Notes: generated by a model from the sequence alone, not told the origin. Numbered from the stretch's first letter, positions 8,101 through 14,588 are shown. The stretch: 15,220 nucleotides of DNA from an uncultured Bacilli bacterium (GCA_910587535.1 CAJUKM010000016.1:12822-28041), one strand, 5' to 3'. Numbers and translations: made by a program.

Positions 8101-8964
8101 ATTGCGGATTTACTCAGAGATATGCGAAATAACGAAATAGAAACGAAAGCTAAACAGAAGAGTATTGAAACGCTAGTCGAAAAGACGATAGTCAGTTTAG
8201 GCCTCAATTTTGCTACTTTTATGACTAGAGATACTATAGGAACCGTAGAGTTTATCAGTACAGGTTCGACGAGCAGAAACACGAATATGATCGGCCGAGG
8301 CGACTTCGATTTTATAATGCGATTAGATAGTGAAATTATAAATAATGTCGAAAGACTGACTCTTTTAAAGAGAAAACTGTTGGCAACATTCGGGCAGTTA
8401 GGAATATCCTCTATCAGTGAAAACGGCGACATTCGTTTAAATAAAGTAAACATCGATGGAAAAGAAGTAGATATACATATCAAATTTACAAACAGAACAA
8501 CCCATTTGTCGATAATGACAGACGATGCCTTAAAATCACGCCTTGATCTGATAAAGCTTCAAAGTCCAGAAAACTACGAATTGGTCATTGCAAACATTCT
8601 ATTAGCAAAAGAAATTTTAATGCGTTCACAAGTTTATAAATCGCCAAGAGCTGGCGGATGCGGAATATCTGGAATAGGTGTAGAAAACTGGATTTTACAA
8701 AATGGTGGTTCAATACTAGACGCGATATATTCGTTCCTAGAGGATGCCGATGGAAAAACTTTCACTCAGTTTAAAGATTCTTATGAAATATGGGATTTTG
8801 GCGAAAACCGTTTAGCTAGTAAATATGGATTATACCCACATGATAATTTTATAGATAATTTGAGTGACGAAGGATATGAAAAAATGTTGAGATGCTTAAA
8901 AGAATTTTTGCATGATATAGAAAATAAAAAAGATTCAGAAAAAAATCTTCCGAATTTATCGTGA
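5119..8964 (+). CDS. Giant protein with C-terminal class I CCA/PAP-like nucleotidyltransferase domain
   Basis: A 1281-aa, mostly polar protein without signal peptide or membrane helices, so probably cytoplasmic. The C-terminus carries the polymerase-beta nucleotidyltransferase signature: TGSTSRNT at 1048-1055, then GRGDFDF with metal-binding D1062 and D1064, and a third acid, D1118, in KEVDIHIKF. Downstream, SPRAGGCGISGIGVENW (1175-1191) with NGGS resembles the GFSGYxxELLVxxYGSF block of archaeal CCA-adding enzymes. Residues about 815-970 form a separate conserved-looking block (HLSFILQNGVLAKEY; GFASTEIDYFLV; NGFYIPVVDFDG) that may be ADP-ribosyltransferase-like; this is a guess. Residues 1-790 look helical and I do not recognise them. 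The start is the ATG at 5119, 8 bases after GTGGAG (5105-5110). It stands alone on its strand with its own promoter and a shared terminator. The reaction (NTP transfer to RNA, protein or nucleotide) is not known. Confidence 0.75.
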   Translation: MGNIFRTLLDNINIQSMPLETVHAKYGEGPEFYRELLQRSRKNIEEVRDFFKTTKEFDFSDFGDKCDLLRLSPSEVLSWGNVKSVPDFIANAFLIEDTRWMNTPIVDKVSKGFLESSLKRDDNIYRYPELLCKLNIKEHFKILTDPNTDYQKFQKKEDLLNRFTGEYLQKMIKFLIENKQFDILFIVAKSHYIIPHVLKEILEKKKQLPFEAYLQYLDLFPSEFIETFLSEFIKIIFYGLSIEQMMAVLKSSLITKFKVVDIGFLLNAINYDNYDENSTDLCWNILIDRKDAKLLEALNSFIVINIYRSRKPLKDFRIPTSIKDLFIEGSFGSLPEDIKDRFKTNGFDVFYAREHRDLSDFFSSIDPRLIFSYIPVLKNEKDIKKEGLYEYLKRNFKEQVAYEYMSDVEPTLGTFYKPKSLKQFLLLPDGLSLDEVKKRIDEFIYAHLDKSNVLLDSDGLDTFKISHPEFFLPSVAPKSLKEKYYNRKLSPKDFALNYEWLDLFTDTNIAYGFPPSLGFLISLNSNVPFKESNDVKLKIFSIYESLSDEFLKKVFIDTIRYDLDNLTVKNLETLIEILKRIKDSNYEDFMKFRPIIVPRLLKSANPLELLKTIEAVFLKENTPFVGKIYTAFQLLNPNLQGFNFEDDKASPILKAKSPAVRQIIIFSDLMKAALGSNNRSLKDYIQEIEDGYSLFTRVKKSEDLSKLTREETYVLNKFLDYLSALYSSVRSTSADTFMRTGNMFEDLENLKSKFIKSGQIPEDLPDRIVKMYCHFAGFDTMNSIKIYINSKVRSTDIKHRIAINHPILLKKGDFIKGISKVEHLSFILQNGVLAKEYMSVSSMDDLTPLDVELKAIESETDDFRTTVSNSLSEKQDPIFIVLKRDDRFSITRENGNENRGDTNKLEIFETASKDHYGMRTGFASTEIDYFLVRNIDKRIFLEIALNGFYIPVVDFDGQLIFTPQDFDMLRTKMTAIPYYTDEEFHFSTRLKNPKIADLLRDMRNNEIETKAKQKSIETLVEKTIVSLGLNFATFMTRDTIGTVEFISTGSTSRNTNMIGRGDFDFIMRLDSEIINNVERLTLLKRKLLATFGQLGISSISENGDIRLNKVNIDGKEVDIHIKFTNRTTHLSIMTDDALKSRLDLIKLQSPENYELVIANILLAKEILMRSQVYKSPRAGGCGISGIGVENWILQNGGSILDAIYSFLEDADGKTFTQFKDSYEIWDFGENRLASKYGLYPHDNFIDNLSDEGYEKMLRCLKEFLHDIENKKDSEKNLPNLS

Positions 8965-8973
8965 AGATTTTTT
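8940..8973. terminator. Bidirectional terminator embedded in two convergent gene ends
   Basis: AAAAAATCTTC (8940-8950) pairs perfectly with GAAGATTTTTT (8963-8973), 11 bp. A long T run follows on the plus strand, and a run of seven A (8939-8945) gives seven T on the minus strand. The hairpin spans both stop codons: the plus gene ends at 8964 and the minus gene ends at 8956. Confidence 0.85.
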
Positions 8974-9576
8974 TTCTTTTTTTAAAAAAGGAAGCTTTTT
9001 AGCTATAGTCTCTCTTACAAATTTAGCCATCTCTTCAGTAGTATCTCTAGGCTTTTTAGATATATTTTTAAACTTCTTTATGACATTACAGGAGATGATA
9101 AAATCTATCGTAAATACAGTTAAACTGACGAATGCTAAAACATAAATGACCAGATTTGAAATATTATTTAAAACATTTAATGTATAGGGAAATAATATGT
9201 ATACGACTAGTAATCCTAATATCCCAAATGGAACTATCAAACCGAGACATATTCTTCCGTTGATGTTAAACTTCATATCGGTATAATCCCACCAACGGGT
9301 CTTAAAAATTTTTTCTAATATATAGCTTACAGAGTATTCTAAAACAGAGCACAGTAAGATACTAGAAATTCCTAAAATGATCGGATTGTTCGCTAAATCT
9401 TTTAAGCAGAGATACAAAAGAACACAGCCTAATCCATATAAAGGACAAAGCGGTCCTATCAAGAATCCTCTATTTACAAATCTTTTCAGCACCACTAGCC
9501 CATATAGAACTTCTAGACACCAGCCTACAAATGAAAAGATCATAAAGCAGATAAATAATTTAGATAAATATGACAT
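8956..9576 (-). CDS. Putative ABC-transporter type IV / CmpB-like membrane protein
   Basis: A 206-aa membrane protein with about five helices. The N-terminal pattern FSFVGWCLEVLYGLV (14-28), then FVNRGFLIGPLCPLYGLG, a central E.. pair in the third helix (LLCSVLEYSVSYILEK) and the RWWDYTDMKFNINGRICL loop match the CmpB/PF06541 family, annotated as putative ABC transporter permease although its function is unproven. The C-terminal 40 residues are charged and lysine-rich. The ATG (9576) follows AGAGGAT by about 5 bases and lies 2 bases after the stop of the HD-domain gene, so the two are one operon. The end overlaps the giant gene by 9 bases, tail to tail. Confidence 0.85.
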   Translation of the reverse strand: MSYLSKLFICFMIFSFVGWCLEVLYGLVVLKRFVNRGFLIGPLCPLYGLGCVLLYLCLKDLANNPIILGISSILLCSVLEYSVSYILEKIFKTRWWDYTDMKFNINGRICLGLIVPFGILGLLVVYILFPYTLNVLNNISNLVIYVLAFVSLTVFTIDFIISCNVIKKFKNISKKPRDTTEEMAKFVRETIAKKLPFLKKEKKSSR

Positions 9577-9578
9577 GG

Positions 9579-10076
9579 CTATCCTCTACGCAAAAATGAG
9601 AAAGTTTTTAAAATAGCCTCTTTGCTAGTTATAAAATCTAGACTAGAAAGTTTATCTGAGATAGTGATAATGATGCCGACTACCGTTTTAGGAGGAATTA
9701 TTGTTAAAGGAAACATATGTCTCAATATGGCATTTTCGATTTTAGTATTCAAATACTTCTTAAAGTGTTTTCTCGAATTGTTAAGAGCCACTCTAGCATG
9801 AGTAAAAGCGTGCATCTTATATATAGGTTGTTTAATTTTGACATCTTGCCAAGGCGTTTCATAGAAATCGTGTAGTATCCCCGCGATCGCAGCACTCTTA
9901 TAATCTGCTCCGATTCTCTTTGCCATCCTATAAGCCTTTTTAGAGACCATCATCGAATGTTCATAGACTGTCACGTCTCCATGATGTCTAAAAGTTCTTC
10001 TCTTTATATATTCTCTCGAAGTTATTATCGGCTCAACTATCATATACCACTCACTATAGTCGTATTTTTTTTTCAT
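9579..10076 (-). CDS. HD-domain metal-dependent phosphohydrolase
   Basis: A 165-aa soluble protein. The HD signature is present in order: H40 (VTVYEHSMMVS), H69-D70 (GILHDFYE), H93 (HAFTHARVA), H120 (LRHMFP) and D141 (ISDKLSS), all expected metal ligands or neighbours. HD enzymes of this size cleave phosphate esters of nucleotides or similar compounds; the substrate is not evident. I chose the ATG at 10076 (MKKKYDY): GAGGGG lies 4 bases upstream, whereas the ATG at 10088 has no ribosome site and would sit about 7 bases from the predicted RNA start. It is the first gene of a two-gene operon with the CmpB-like protein. Confidence 0.85.
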   Translation of the reverse strand: MKKKYDYSEWYMIVEPIITSREYIKRRTFRHHGDVTVYEHSMMVSKKAYRMAKRIGADYKSAAIAGILHDFYETPWQDVKIKQPIYKMHAFTHARVALNNSRKHFKKYLNTKIENAILRHMFPLTIIPPKTVVGIIITISDKLSSLDFITSKEAILKTFSFLRRG

Positions 10077-10101
10077 AATTCCCCTCATTTCGTATAATAT
10101 A

Positions 10102-10130
10102 ATAATATATATGTTTTATAGTTTTGTCAA
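10102..10130 (-). promoter_or_regulatory. Minus-strand promoter of the HD/CmpB operon
   Basis: Read on the minus strand: TTGACA (10130-10125), 17-bp spacer, TATTAT (10107-10102). RNA would start near 10095, a few bases before the GAGGGG ribosome site at 10086-10081. Confidence 0.75.
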
Positions 10131-10165
10131 ATTCTTCTAAAAATCGTTGTTTTAAAGAAGAATTT
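10129..10165. promoter_or_regulatory. Perfect 10-bp inverted repeat between divergent promoters; candidate operator
   Basis: AAATTCTTCT (10129-10138) and AGAAGAATTT (10156-10165) are exact reverse complements, 27 bp apart centre to centre. The left arm touches the -35 box of the minus promoter and the right arm lies in the spacer of the plus promoter. Neither transcript should contain it, so a protein-binding role is more likely than an RNA hairpin. Confidence 0.5.
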
Positions 10166-10175
10166 ATACTATAAT
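10147..10175 (+). promoter_or_regulatory. Promoter of the cvpA-like/thioredoxin operon
   Basis: TTGTTT (10147-10152), 17-bp spacer, TATAAT (10170-10175). RNA should start near 10182, about 5 bases before the GGTGAT ribosome site at 10187-10192. Confidence 0.75.
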
Positions 10176-10195
10176 CTATATAGTATGGTGATGTT

Positions 10196-10909
10196 ATGAA
10201 TATTGTAGATATTATTATTATCATTCTCTTGCTTCTCTATGTTGCAAAAGGATTTTCAAACGGAGTTTTAAAAGAATCCGTTACTTTTGTCGGAGGCTTA
10301 GCAGTCATAGTGTTGGCATTCATACTAAAAAATCCGATATCGGTATATATGTATGAAAACCTTCCATTCTTTAAATTATCCGGAATACTCTCTGGTATAA
10401 CGGTCTTAAATGTCATTATCTATGAGCTAATTGCATTCCTATTAGTCGCGGCGATTTTGTTAATCGTCTACGAGCTGATCATAAAGATTTCCAAAATTTT
10501 AGAGCTAGTATTAAAAGTTACTTTTATTTTAGAGATCCCATCTAAACTTTTAGGAGCTGTAGTCGGCTTTATAGAAGGAATTGTTATTATATTCTTAGTA
10601 TTATTCGTCTTAATTCAGTTCGATACAACTAGAACATACATAAGAGAAAGTAAGTTTGGTGATCCGATTCTTGCTAAAACACCTATATTGGGTTCTGCAA
10701 TCGAACCAGTCTATTCATCTTTGAAAGAAATATATGAAGTAGCAGAACACTATAAAGATTCCACCGATAGAAATCAAGCCAATCTAGAAAGTTTAGACAT
10801 TTTGATGAAATATAAAGTGATAGAAGCCAAAAACGCTCAAGTCTTAGTAGACAATGGCAAACTAAAGATTGATGGCATCGAACAAGTTATAGAAAAATAT
10901 AATAAATAG
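10196..10909 (+). CDS. CvpA family membrane protein
   Basis: A 237-aa protein with four hydrophobic helices in the first 140 residues (about 3-20, 28-46, 65-95, 112-140) and a mainly helical, charged C-terminal tail. NIVDIIIIILLLLYVAKGFSNGVLKE at the start matches the CvpA family pattern (helix, then a G..xG..KE turn), and VVGFIEGIVIIFLVLFVL matches its last helix. CvpA was first tied to colicin V production; in Bacillota its role is unclear and probably concerns the envelope. The tail is longer than in minimal family members. The ATG follows GGTGAT by 3 bases, which fits the extended anti-Shine-Dalgarno register. It is followed 8 bases later by thioredoxin in the same operon. Confidence 0.85.
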   Translation: MNIVDIIIIILLLLYVAKGFSNGVLKESVTFVGGLAVIVLAFILKNPISVYMYENLPFFKLSGILSGITVLNVIIYELIAFLLVAAILLIVYELIIKISKILELVLKVTFILEIPSKLLGAVVGFIEGIVIIFLVLFVLIQFDTTRTYIRESKFGDPILAKTPILGSAIEPVYSSLKEIYEVAEHYKDSTDRNQANLESLDILMKYKVIEAKNAQVLVDNGKLKIDGIEQVIEKYNK

Positions 10910-10917
10910 GAGGAAAA

Positions 10918-11214
10918 ATGATAAAACATTTAGAAAATACGGCTGACTTTGAATCGCTTACTAAAAATAGATGTCTAGTAGATTTCTACGCCGACTGGTG
11001 TGGTCCATGTAAGATGATGGGAGTAGTATTAGAAGAAATCGCGAAAGATCAAGACATCGAGATATTGAAGATTAATACAGATAGACATCCTGAACTTGCA
11101 GCCAAATTTGGAGTTATGAGTATCCCAACTATAATTCTTATGGAGAATTCCAAAGAGGTTAAAAAGAACATCGGTTTTATGACAAAAGAAAACCTGATAG
11201 AATTTTTAAAATAA
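10918..11214 (+). CDS. trxA: Thioredoxin
   Basis: A 98-aa cytoplasmic disulfide reductase. The active site WCGPCK is at 27-32 (redox cysteines C28 and C31), within VDFYADWCGPCKMM. The cis-proline loop is MSIPT with P70. A buried acid (D22) precedes the active site as usual. It is slightly shorter than most thioredoxins (about 105), mainly at the C-terminus. The gene follows the cvpA-like gene by 8 bases, with AGGAGG overlapping that gene's stop codon, so expression depends on the promoter at 10147. A terminator follows. Confidence 0.95.
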   Translation: MIKHLENTADFESLTKNRCLVDFYADWCGPCKMMGVVLEEIAKDQDIEILKINTDRHPELAAKFGVMSIPTIILMENSKEVKKNIGFMTKENLIEFLK

Positions 11215-11232
11215 CGATAATATGTAATTTGA

Positions 11233-11276
11233 GAAAATTAAAGAAATATCTTTGTAATGGTTTTCTTTTTTTTTTT
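11233..11276 (+). terminator. Rho-independent terminator after thioredoxin
   Basis: GAAAATTA pairs with TAATGGTTTTC (two T-G pairs and a small interruption) around an inner AAAGA/TCTTT hairpin. About eleven T follow the single C at 11265. Confidence 0.75.
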
Positions 11277-11280
11277 CTTA

Positions 11281-11289
11281 TGATATAAT
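11281..11289 (+). promoter_or_regulatory. Extended -10 promoter of the surface protein gene
   Basis: TGATATAAT is a consensus extended -10 (TGnTATAAT). The position 17 bp upstream (TTTTCT, 11261-11266) is a weak -35 and lies inside the T run of the preceding terminator. RNA would start near 11296, ahead of AGAGG at 11308-11312. Confidence 0.6.
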
Positions 11290-11318
11290 TTTTACATAAT
11301 AGGGAAAAGAGGTTCGAT

Positions 11319-12593
11319 ATGAAAAAGAAAATTTTCATCCTCATTGGCATATTAACTTTATTTTTATGTGGAGATGTCTATGCCTGTGGCGAAATTGCAG
11401 AACTTACAAGTGATGTAGGAAAAGTGATTGTCCCAGATGGTTTGGGCTTTATAGTAAGAGTTCCAGAAGGAACTACTGAGGTAGTACTAAAGGGTAAATC
11501 GGATTACCCTTGGGTGGATGGATTTGCTCCTAGAAAAGTTTCCACTAGCGATACCAATGTCGAATTAAAAGTGGATGGAACTTCGTGCGGTTTCGGAATA
11601 TATACATATAAAGTAAAATTTGAAACGTATAAAGAACTTATCGCAGAGACGACTCCAAACGAAACTCCAACAGATCAAAATCCTCCGACAGATTCGAGCC
11701 AAAACCCAACTGAAAGCAACGAAAAATTAGAACTAGAGACTCTAACAGTTGAAGGAGTAGAATTTAACTTCGATCCTAAAATTAAAGAATACGATTTTGA
11801 AGTCGAAGGCGACGTCGAAAGGTTGAATATTCAATATAAAAAGAAAAACGAAACTACAATCGTTTCAATCTCTGAGACGGCAAATAGCTTAGAAGAAGGA
11901 TTAAATATTATATCTATTGTCCTTATGGATGAAAACTATAATACTCAAAAATACACGCTTAAAGTTACTAAATTAAAACCTAAATCGGATAACAACTTTT
12001 TAGCTAGCATAACTATACAAGGACATCAACTAAACTTTGATCCTTCCATCACTAATTACACAGTTGAAATCGGTAAAGAAAAGATGTTAAATATCACTGC
12101 CGTAAAAGAAAGTGAACTTGCAAACTATGTAATATTAGGAAATTCGAATTTAGGTTCTGGTTCTAAGATAACGATTACAGTTACAGCAGAAAATGGAAGT
12201 ACTAGAGATTATATCATAAACATTAAAAAAGTTTTTAACATAATGGATTATTGGGTGTATGTAATAATCGGACTTTTAGTCTTACTTCTCATAATCATAT
12301 TTATGATGATGAAAAAGAAAAAAAATAAGAAGAAATTGGGACCACAAGAAGTAGAAGCAAATCAAAATACAGCAGGAGTAGTCCAAGAGATAGCACCTCA
12401 AAATGCGACGAATGGTAGTGTAAATGTTCAAGCTGAACAGAACAATATGACTACGAGTGGGGCAAATGATCAAAATGGAAGCTCGACATTAAAAATAATA
12501 GAGCCTACTAATATAGAAACTGTAGTACAAGAACCTTCCGTCCCAGAAGATAATACGGAAGATAACAGCGACACAGAGATATTTCAACTATAA
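11319..12593 (+). CDS. Secreted membrane-anchored protein with two cadherin-like beta-sandwich repeats
   Basis: A 424-aa protein. Residues 1-22 are a signal peptide (MKKK, hydrophobic core, cleavage likely after VYA). Residues 23-110 form a beta-rich domain with C23 and C90, a possible disulfide. Residues 111-136 are a P/T/N/S linker. Two repeats follow, about 137-220 and 224-305, each with the pattern L..L.V.G....F.P.I..Y...V and ending in Y.L.V or Y.I.I. This matches cadherin-like beta-sandwich (PF12733-type) domains of Bacillota surface proteins. Residues 312-331 are a membrane helix followed by a lysine-rich stop-transfer, then an 85-residue N/Q/T/E-rich tail, apparently cytoplasmic. There is no sortase motif. 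It has its own promoter and terminator. A role in surface binding or envelope contact is inferred. Confidence 0.8.
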   Translation: MKKKIFILIGILTLFLCGDVYACGEIAELTSDVGKVIVPDGLGFIVRVPEGTTEVVLKGKSDYPWVDGFAPRKVSTSDTNVELKVDGTSCGFGIYTYKVKFETYKELIAETTPNETPTDQNPPTDSSQNPTESNEKLELETLTVEGVEFNFDPKIKEYDFEVEGDVERLNIQYKKKNETTIVSISETANSLEEGLNIISIVLMDENYNTQKYTLKVTKLKPKSDNNFLASITIQGHQLNFDPSITNYTVEIGKEKMLNITAVKESELANYVILGNSNLGSGSKITITVTAENGSTRDYIINIKKVFNIMDYWVYVIIGLLVLLLIIIFMMMKKKKNKKKLGPQEVEANQNTAGVVQEIAPQNATNGSVNVQAEQNNMTTSGANDQNGSSTLKIIEPTNIETVVQEPSVPEDNTEDNSDTEIFQL

Positions 12594-12594
12594 G

Positions 12595-12615
12595 CTGACT
12601 AAGGTCAGTTTTTTT
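12595..12615 (+). terminator. Rho-independent terminator after the surface protein gene
   Basis: CTGAC (12595-12599) and GTCAG (12604-12608) form a short stem with a 4-base loop, extended by flanking A/T pairs, followed by seven T (12609-12615). It begins one base after the stop codon. Confidence 0.8.
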
Positions 12616-12621
12616 GCTCGT

Positions 12622-12650
12622 TTGATATGAATATGATAATGTGCTAAAAT
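12622..12650 (+). promoter_or_regulatory. Promoter of the rluB-rlmD operon
   Basis: TTGATA (12622-12627), 17-bp spacer and TAAAAT (12645-12650), with an extended -10 TGC at 12642-12644. RNA should start near 12657, at the AGGTGAT ribosome site itself. The in-frame GTG at 12641 lies within this promoter and cannot be the start. Confidence 0.75.
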
Positions 12651-12667
12651 GTAGTCAGGTGATTCGC

Positions 12668-13384
12668 ATGGAAGAAAGATTACAAAAAGTCATCGCAAAA
12701 AGCGGTTATACATCTAGAAGGAAAGCGGAAGAATTGATTGAAAAAGGAAAAGTCAAAGTCAATGGTCAAGTCGTAACTGAACTTGGAACAAAAGTGACTC
12801 CAAAAGATGAGATAACTGTCGAGGGAAATCTCATCGAGAATGAAGAACTAGTTTACTTTCTTTTAAATAAACCACGCGAAACAGTAAGTACAAGTAGTGA
12901 CGACCTAAACCGTAAGACAGTCGTAGATATAATTGAAACTGATAAAAGAATTTTTCCAATTGGACGGCTAGATTATGATACAACTGGACTTCTTCTGCTT
13001 ACAAACGATGGAAATCTCACTAATATCCTCACCCATCCAAAATCTAATGTTCCAAAGACATATCTTGCAAAATTAGATCGAATAATAGATATGAAGGATT
13101 TCTTTGCAATAAAAAATGGAATAGAAATCGATGGAAGAAGAGTTAACGTAAGTCATCTAAAGATCAAGAAAAAAGATCTAAAAAAGAATACATGTTTTGT
13201 CGAGATAACTATTTCTGAGGGGAGAAATCACATAATAAGAAGAATATTTGAGACTCTAAGATACGACGTCGTCAAACTGACTAGAACTCATTACGGTTTT
13301 TTAGATTTAGGAACTCTTCTAAGCGGAGAATATAGAACACTAACTAAAAGAGAAATACAAGAATTATATAAATATGGTAGGTGA
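12668..13384 (+). CDS. rluB: rRNA pseudouridine synthase, RsuA/RluB family
   Basis: A 238-aa enzyme that isomerises uridine to pseudouridine in ribosomal RNA, most likely 23S rRNA as RluB. Residues about 2-60 are an S4 RNA-binding domain (RLQKVIAKSGYTSRRKAEELI, then GKVKVNGQVV). The catalytic motif GRLDYDTTGLLLLTNDG starts at 99, with nucleophilic Asp D102. The family-typical TYLAKL and GRNHIIRRIFE blocks follow. The ATG at 12668 follows AGGTGAT (12657-12663). Its stop codon lies within the ribosome site of the next gene, so the two are translationally linked. RsuA (16S) is the alternative; the S4 start and overall length favour the RluB-like annotation. Confidence 0.9.
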   Translation: MEERLQKVIAKSGYTSRRKAEELIEKGKVKVNGQVVTELGTKVTPKDEITVEGNLIENEELVYFLLNKPRETVSTSSDDLNRKTVVDIIETDKRIFPIGRLDYDTTGLLLLTNDGNLTNILTHPKSNVPKTYLAKLDRIIDMKDFFAIKNGIEIDGRRVNVSHLKIKKKDLKKNTCFVEITISEGRNHIIRRIFETLRYDVVKLTRTHYGFLDLGTLLSGEYRTLTKREIQELYKYGR

Positions 13385-13388
13385 CCTA

Positions 13389-14588
13389 ATGGAATTAACT
13401 ATCGAAGCACTAGACCATCAAGGTAGAGGCATAGCTCATAAAGACGGAAAAGTAATATTTGTTGATAATGCCTTAAAAAATGAGGTAGTCGAAGTAGAAG
13501 TTTTAGAAGATACTAAAAAGTTTTGTACAGCCAAAGTCTTAAATTATTTGGAAAAAAATCCAAACAGAGTTAAAAGTAAATGTCCATTCTATGAGGAATG
13601 TGGAGGTTGCCATCTTAGACACCTTTCGTATGCTGATACGATAAAATTCAAAAAAGCGAAGATCACGAACATTTTATCAAGATTTGCCGGAATCGAAACA
13701 GATATAAAAGTCGTAAAAAATAAGAACCGTGATCTATATAGAAACAAAGTAGAGATACAAATTTCGAATGGTAAATGCGGGTTTTATAAAAGAAAAAGCC
13801 ACGATCTCGTCGAAATAGACAGATGTTTAAATACCGAAGAAGCTATTAATAGTGTTCTTCTAGCTTTGAATTTATTTCACATAGAAAATGGTACTATCAC
13901 TATAAGGTCCAACTACAATGGAGAAATAATATTAGATATAAAGACCCAAAATAAACCAAAAATAGAAATAGAAAAACTTCGAGATAAAGTAAAACTTGTC
14001 GGAATAGTTTTAAATGGAGAATTGCTCTTTGGAGCAGACCATTTCATAGAGATAATTAATGATCAACTTTTTAAAGTTTCATATAACTCATTTTTTCAAG
14101 TAAATAGGACTATAAACGAAGAGTTATTTAAAATCGTAGAGGATTCTGTCGAAGAAAACGCAACAGTAGTAGATATGTGTTCTGGAGTTGGAACTCTAAG
14201 TTTAGTCGCCTCAAAAAAAGCCAAGAAAGTTTATGGAATAGAGATAATTCCAAATGCTGTAAAAGATGCCATCGTTAATGCCAAGATGAATAAGATAAGT
14301 AATGTCAATTTTATGTTAGGTGACGCTTTCTCTTTACTACCTAAAATAAATGATACTATAGACACTATCATAATTGACCCCCCGAGAAGTGGTCTTACAG
14401 AAAAAGCAAAAAAGACAATCAAAGAAATTCTTCCTAAAAAAGTCATATACATATCTTGTGATCCGATAACTCTAGCAAGAGATTTATCAGAATTAAAAGA
14501 GACTTTTTCTATTGAAAAATTTTACATATTAGATATGTTTAGTTACACATACCACGTTGAATGTGTATGTGTGTTAAATAGACGATAA
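13389..14588 (+). CDS. rlmD: 23S rRNA (uracil-5-)-methyltransferase, RlmD/RumA (RlmCD-like)
   Basis: A 399-aa SAM-dependent enzyme that makes 5-methyluridine in 23S rRNA. An N-terminal TRAM domain (1-55) is followed by iron-sulfur cysteines C65, C71 and C74 (CPFYEECGGC), with C146 (IDRC) as the fourth ligand. The SAM site is VVDMCSGVGT near 260-269, then IIIDPPRSG (D330). The catalytic nucleophile is C357 (YISCDP), and the C-terminal HVEC supplies the general base E391. I chose the ATG at 13389: AGGTGA (13379-13384) lies 4 bases upstream, while the ATG at 13374 has no ribosome site. The gene is intact, but its last codons are repeated imperfectly about 175 bases downstream and no proper terminator follows. 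Confidence 0.92.
   Translation: MELTIEALDHQGRGIAHKDGKVIFVDNALKNEVVEVEVLEDTKKFCTAKVLNYLEKNPNRVKSKCPFYEECGGCHLRHLSYADTIKFKKAKITNILSRFAGIETDIKVVKNKNRDLYRNKVEIQISNGKCGFYKRKSHDLVEIDRCLNTEEAINSVLLALNLFHIENGTITIRSNYNGEIILDIKTQNKPKIEIEKLRDKVKLVGIVLNGELLFGADHFIEIINDQLFKVSYNSFFQVNRTINEELFKIVEDSVEENATVVDMCSGVGTLSLVASKKAKKVYGIEIIPNAVKDAIVNAKMNKISNVNFMLGDAFSLLPKINDTIDTIIIDPPRSGLTEKAKKTIKEILPKKVIYISCDPITLARDLSELKETFSIEKFYILDMFSYTYHVECVCVLNRR
14548..14572 (+). repeat. rlmD 3' end: left copy of an att-like imperfect direct repeat
   Basis: Two 8-base blocks, CATACCAC (14548-14555) and GTATGTGT (14565-14572), recur in the same order and nearly the same spacing at 14723-14746, with TT.A.TG also shared between them. 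The segment is itself partly palindromic (TACACAT at 14544-14550 against ATGTGTA at 14561-14567). Imperfect inverted symmetry is what serine-recombinase attachment sites look like. Use as an attachment site is inferred. Confidence 0.45.

Noticed and set aside
8070..8483. 137-codon open frame on the minus strand
   Set aside because: It lies inside the catalytic part of the giant gene, has no ribosome site and reads as a low-complexity antisense shadow.
10077..10088. Upstream ATG (10088) of the HD-domain gene
   Set aside because: It would start about 7 bases into the RNA without a ribosome site; GAGGGG points to the ATG at 10076.
11367..11390. Lipoprotein cleavage site before C23 of the surface protein
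   Set aside because: VYAC has Tyr at -2, a poor lipobox; ordinary signal peptidase cleavage after VYA is more likely.
12641..12667. GTG start extending the pseudouridine synthase by 9 residues
   Set aside because: It lies inside the extended -10 promoter; the ATG at 12668 has AGGTGAT and begins the S4 domain as expected.
13374..13388. Upstream ATG of rlmD (MVGDL extension)
   Set aside because: No ribosome site precedes it, and it would place the real AGGTGA site inside the coding region; 13389 fits better.
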